From contig JAPLML010000434.1 of the NCBI GenBank assembly GCA_026387055.1, positions 1 to 7,259 on the forward strand: a DNA stretch of 7,259 bases, given 5' to 3'. A program made the translations under genes and the position numbers. Origin of the DNA: Planctomycetota bacterium (GTDB lineage Bacteria > Planctomycetota > Phycisphaerae > FEN-1346). This document shows positions 5,331-7,259 of this stretch, one piece after another (within the stretch, counting starts at the first letter, position 1; each line of letters starts with the position of its first letter). The notes under the pieces were generated by a model. The model searched no databases and was not told the origin of the DNA. It worked only from the letters and a program-made list of their open reading frames with translations.

Positions 5331-5359
5331 TTGCTTCCCAGCCCCTGTCCTGCTATAGT
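5331..5359 (+). promoter_or_regulatory. Promoter for the glycosyltransferase gene
   Basis: TTGCTT (5331-5336) and TATAGT (5354-5359) are separated by 17 bases, and the -10 has the TGn extension (TGCTATAGT). Transcription would begin near 5366, giving a very short leader that contains the Shine-Dalgarno sequence and little else. This is the best-formed promoter in the window. Confidence 0.6.
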
Positions 5360-5384
5360 GACGCCTCGCCGGAAGGAGGAGTCC

Positions 5385-6416
5385 TTGCGAATCACGTTCG
5401 TGGTGCCGGGCCGCGGGCTGCACGGCGGCATCAAGGTGATGGGCGAATACGCCGGTCGCCTGCGCGCCCGCGGACACGACGTGACCGTCCTGTACCGCCG
5501 CACCGCGAAGGACGTGGAGCGGTGGCTTCGGCGGGTGCTGTCGCGCCGCGTGCCGGATGCGCTCGACGAATCAGGATGCCCGCTGGTCGGCGCCCTCGAC
5601 CTTGTGCCGGAGTTCGCCCCCGACGCCGACGTCCTCGTGACCACGGGGCTCGAAGCGACCCGCGCCGCGGCCGCCTTTCCCCCCGGCAAAGGGCGGCTCG
5701 TCGAGATCGTCCAGGACGTCGTTCCGATGGAGGCCGCGCCCGACCTGGCGAAGGCCGTCATGGCCCGGCCCGCCCTGCGGGTCGCCGTGTCGGACCACGT
5801 GCGCGAGTACCTCAAGTCCCGGTTCGGCCTCGAGGCCATCGTGGTGCCGAACGGCGTGGACCACTCGCAGTTCTCCAACACCAACCGGCGGTTCCGCTCG
5901 CCGCGCAGCGTGGGCATGATGTACGTGCCCGGCCACATGAAAGGGACCGCCGAGGGCTTCGAGGCGATGGCCCGCGTGCGCGGCCGCTTCCCGGAGGTCC
6001 GGCTGGTCCTCTTCGGCGCAAGCCGCCCCCGCCCCCGCCCGCCGCGCACCGAGACCTACGTCCATCCCAAGGCGAAGCGCCTGCGGGGCATCTACTCGGG
6101 GTGCGAGGTCTGGCTCGCCCCCAGCCGCAGCGAAGGCTTCGGCCTGACGGTCCTGGAGGCGATGGCGTGCCGCGCGGTGCCCGTCGCGGCGCGGTCCGGC
6201 GGGCACGAGTTCATCATCGAGGACGGCGTCAGCGGGTTCCTGGTTCCCGTCGGCGACGCCGAGGCCATGGCCGGCCGCATCGCCCTGCTGGTCGAAGACG
6301 AGTCGCTCCTGCGCAAGATGTCGGAGGCCGCCCACGAGCGGAGCCTGGCCTTCGACTGGGAACGTTCCACCGACCGCCTGGAATCGCTCTTGAGGGAATG
6401 GGCAGCGCCCGCTTAG
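5385..6416 (+). CDS. Glycosyltransferase, GT4 family (GT-B fold)
   Basis: The 343-residue product should transfer a sugar from a nucleotide donor to a lipid-linked or glycan acceptor at the inner face of the membrane. The N-terminal domain opens with RITFVVPGRGLHGGIKVM (2-19), the strand and glycine loop typical of GT4 enzymes. The linker region carries VPNGVDHSQF (154-163). The donor-binding domain has the E-x7-E signature SEGFGLTVLEAM (249-260, glutamates 250 and 258), then VPVAARSGG and a DGVSGFLVP segment. No membrane span is evident. The start is a TTG: AAGGAGG (5373-5379) lies five bases before it and the first strand of the fold begins with the next codon, while no in-frame ATG fits. 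Neighbouring methyltransferase and GT2 genes imply surface polysaccharide or glycolipid assembly. Donor and acceptor cannot be predicted. Confidence 0.9.
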   Translation: MRITFVVPGRGLHGGIKVMGEYAGRLRARGHDVTVLYRRTAKDVERWLRRVLSRRVPDALDESGCPLVGALDLVPEFAPDADVLVTTGLEATRAAAAFPPGKGRLVEIVQDVVPMEAAPDLAKAVMARPALRVAVSDHVREYLKSRFGLEAIVVPNGVDHSQFSNTNRRFRSPRSVGMMYVPGHMKGTAEGFEAMARVRGRFPEVRLVLFGASRPRPRPPRTETYVHPKAKRLRGIYSGCEVWLAPSRSEGFGLTVLEAMACRAVPVAARSGGHEFIIEDGVSGFLVPVGDAEAMAGRIALLVEDESLLRKMSEAAHERSLAFDWERSTDRLESLLREWAAPA

Positions 6417-6486
6417 CATGACGGCGCTCGGGCGCTGACGGGTGTTGGTTGAGCCATCGCATGGCCCCCCGTAAAGGAATCGAGGA

Positions 6487-7167
6487 TTGGACGGGCTGAC
6501 GCGGGCGCTGGTGGAGGGCGCCGTGGCGGTCGTGAGGCCGCGAGGGCCGGTCGTCGAGATCGGCTCGCGCCAGGTTCAGGGCCTGGCCATGAGCGACTTG
6601 CGTCCGCTCTTTCCCGGCGCCGAGTACGTCGGCTGCGACATGGAGCCGGGACCCGGCGTTGACCGCCTCGAGCGTCTGGAGGCCCTCACTTTTCCCGACG
6701 GATGGGCCGGCACGGTCCTCTGCCTCAACGTTCTGGAGCACGCCTGGGAATTTCAGAAGGGCGTCTCGGAGCTTCGGCGGGTCACGGCCCCCGGCGGCAT
6801 GGCGCTCGTGACCACGGCCTTCGGCTTCGACATCCACGGCTTCCCGGACGATTACTGGCGGTTCACGCCGCAGGCGCTCTCGCGGCTCTTCGCCGGTTTC
6901 GAGAGCGTGCTCTACGGCTGGCAGGGGCATGAGAAGACGCCGCGCCTGGTCTTCGTGCTCGGCCTCAAGGCGCCGCACGGCGACCTGGAGGCGCTGGCGG
7001 AGGCGTGGCGGCGCGAGACGGTCGCGCGGTGGGACGAGAAGCCGCCGGCCCGCGTGCGGATCGGCGCCGGCATCGGCGCCGCCCTCTTCGGCAAGCGGTA
7101 CTTCCGCACCATCCGGCACTGGTGGGACCTCACGATCCGCGCGCGGCCGAAGGACGAGCCGGCCTGA
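6487..7167 (+). CDS. SAM-dependent methyltransferase (class I, type 11-like)
   Basis: The 226-residue product has a Rossmann-type methyltransferase core. Motif I is VVEIGSR (22-28), the acidic residue after the second strand is D51 in YVGCDME, the post-motif is LCLNVLEHAWEF (79-90), and VTAPGGMALVTT (99-110) is the fourth-strand region. DYWRFTP (122-128) is typical of methyltransferases found in polysaccharide clusters. It probably methylates a sugar or another small group on the glycan built by the neighbouring glycosyltransferases; the acceptor is unknown. The start is a TTG with AAAGGA (6473-6478) eight bases upstream, and the core begins at the right distance from it. It lies 70 bases after the GT4 gene. 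Its stop codon overlaps the next gene's ATG (TGATG), so translational coupling with the GT2 gene is likely. Confidence 0.85.
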   Translation: MDGLTRALVEGAVAVVRPRGPVVEIGSRQVQGLAMSDLRPLFPGAEYVGCDMEPGPGVDRLERLEALTFPDGWAGTVLCLNVLEHAWEFQKGVSELRRVTAPGGMALVTTAFGFDIHGFPDDYWRFTPQALSRLFAGFESVLYGWQGHEKTPRLVFVLGLKAPHGDLEALAEAWRRETVARWDEKPPARVRIGAGIGAALFGKRYFRTIRHWWDLTIRARPKDEPA

Positions 7168-7259
7168 TGCCACCCGACCTTTCCGTCATCATCGTGGCGT
7201 ATCGCTGCCGCGACGCCCTCGCGGACTGCCTGAAGTCGCTCGGACCCGAACGCGGCACC
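7167..7259 (+). CDS. Glycosyltransferase, GT2 family, N-terminal fragment (runs off right edge)
   Basis: Thirty-one codons are visible before the window ends. The peptide begins MPPDLSVIIVAYRCRDALAD and continues CLKSLGPERGT. The segment LSVIIVAYRCRDALADCLKSL is the characteristic first strand and helix of GT-A-fold family 2 glycosyltransferases, as in rhamnosyltransferase-like proteins. The catalytic DxD motif would lie beyond the edge. The ATG overlaps the stop of the methyltransferase by one base, so the two genes are in one operon. The donor sugar and full length are unknown. Confidence 0.8.
   Translation, partial: MPPDLSVIIVAYRCRDALADCLKSLGPERGT

Noticed and set aside
5216..5384. Upstream extensions of the glycosyltransferase frame starting at 5271 or in another frame at 5216
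   Set aside because: They run through palindromic element 3 and the promoter; the Shine-Dalgarno AAGGAGG and the first strand of the fold place the start at the TTG at 5385.
5571..6419. Minus-strand open frame opposite the GT4 gene
   Set aside because: It is a shadow of codon bias on the opposite strand, with no recognisable domain and composition typical of antisense GC-rich frames.

Overview
This GC-rich window (roughly two thirds G+C or more) reads as bacterial chromosome, most likely from a planctomycete-like (PVC) lineage. That placement is an inference from overall character: an Ino1/CDP-alcohol phosphotransferase pair outside an obvious actinobacterial setting, several small LysM lipoproteins, a Tat-exported DUF362 protein and dispersed palindromic repeats. 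There is no rRNA or other phylogenetic marker here to prove it. All complete genes lie on the + strand. A truncated minus-strand reading frame at the left edge looks like the start of an ISAs1-type transposase.

Layout. (1) Positions 1-51 hold the minus-strand transposase start, followed by a possible insertion-sequence end near 138 and a promoter region. (2) Positions 265-2216 hold an actinobacterial-type inositol-3-phosphate synthase and a phosphatidylinositol-phosphate-synthase-like enzyme, together a plausible two-step route from glucose 6-phosphate to an inositol phospholipid. (3) Positions 2293-3873 hold three small exported proteins, each with a single C-terminal LysM module; one has a Sec-type signal and two are lipoproteins. 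(4) Positions 4076-5152 hold a Tat-exported DUF362 protein. (5) Positions 5385-7259 hold a GT4 glycosyltransferase, a SAM-dependent methyltransferase and the first 31 codons of a GT2 glycosyltransferase. These last three suggest a cell-surface glycan or glycolipid locus that continues off the right edge.

The most unusual content is between genes. Three palindromic elements (about 3196-3324, 3984-4035 and 5171-5273) share one plan: two hairpin units in inverted orientation, so that each unit folds on itself and the two can also pair with each other. In the first two elements the paired copies differ by compensatory changes that keep the stems intact. In the first and third, the outer borders carry the hexamer TTTAGC. 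They look like REP/BIME-like or MITE-like units and separate the last four transcription units.

Candidate promoters of extended -10 type (TGnTATnnT) precede the inositol synthase, the third LysM gene and the GT4 gene. A -35/-10 type promoter overlaps the end of the CDP-alcohol gene, ahead of the first LysM gene.
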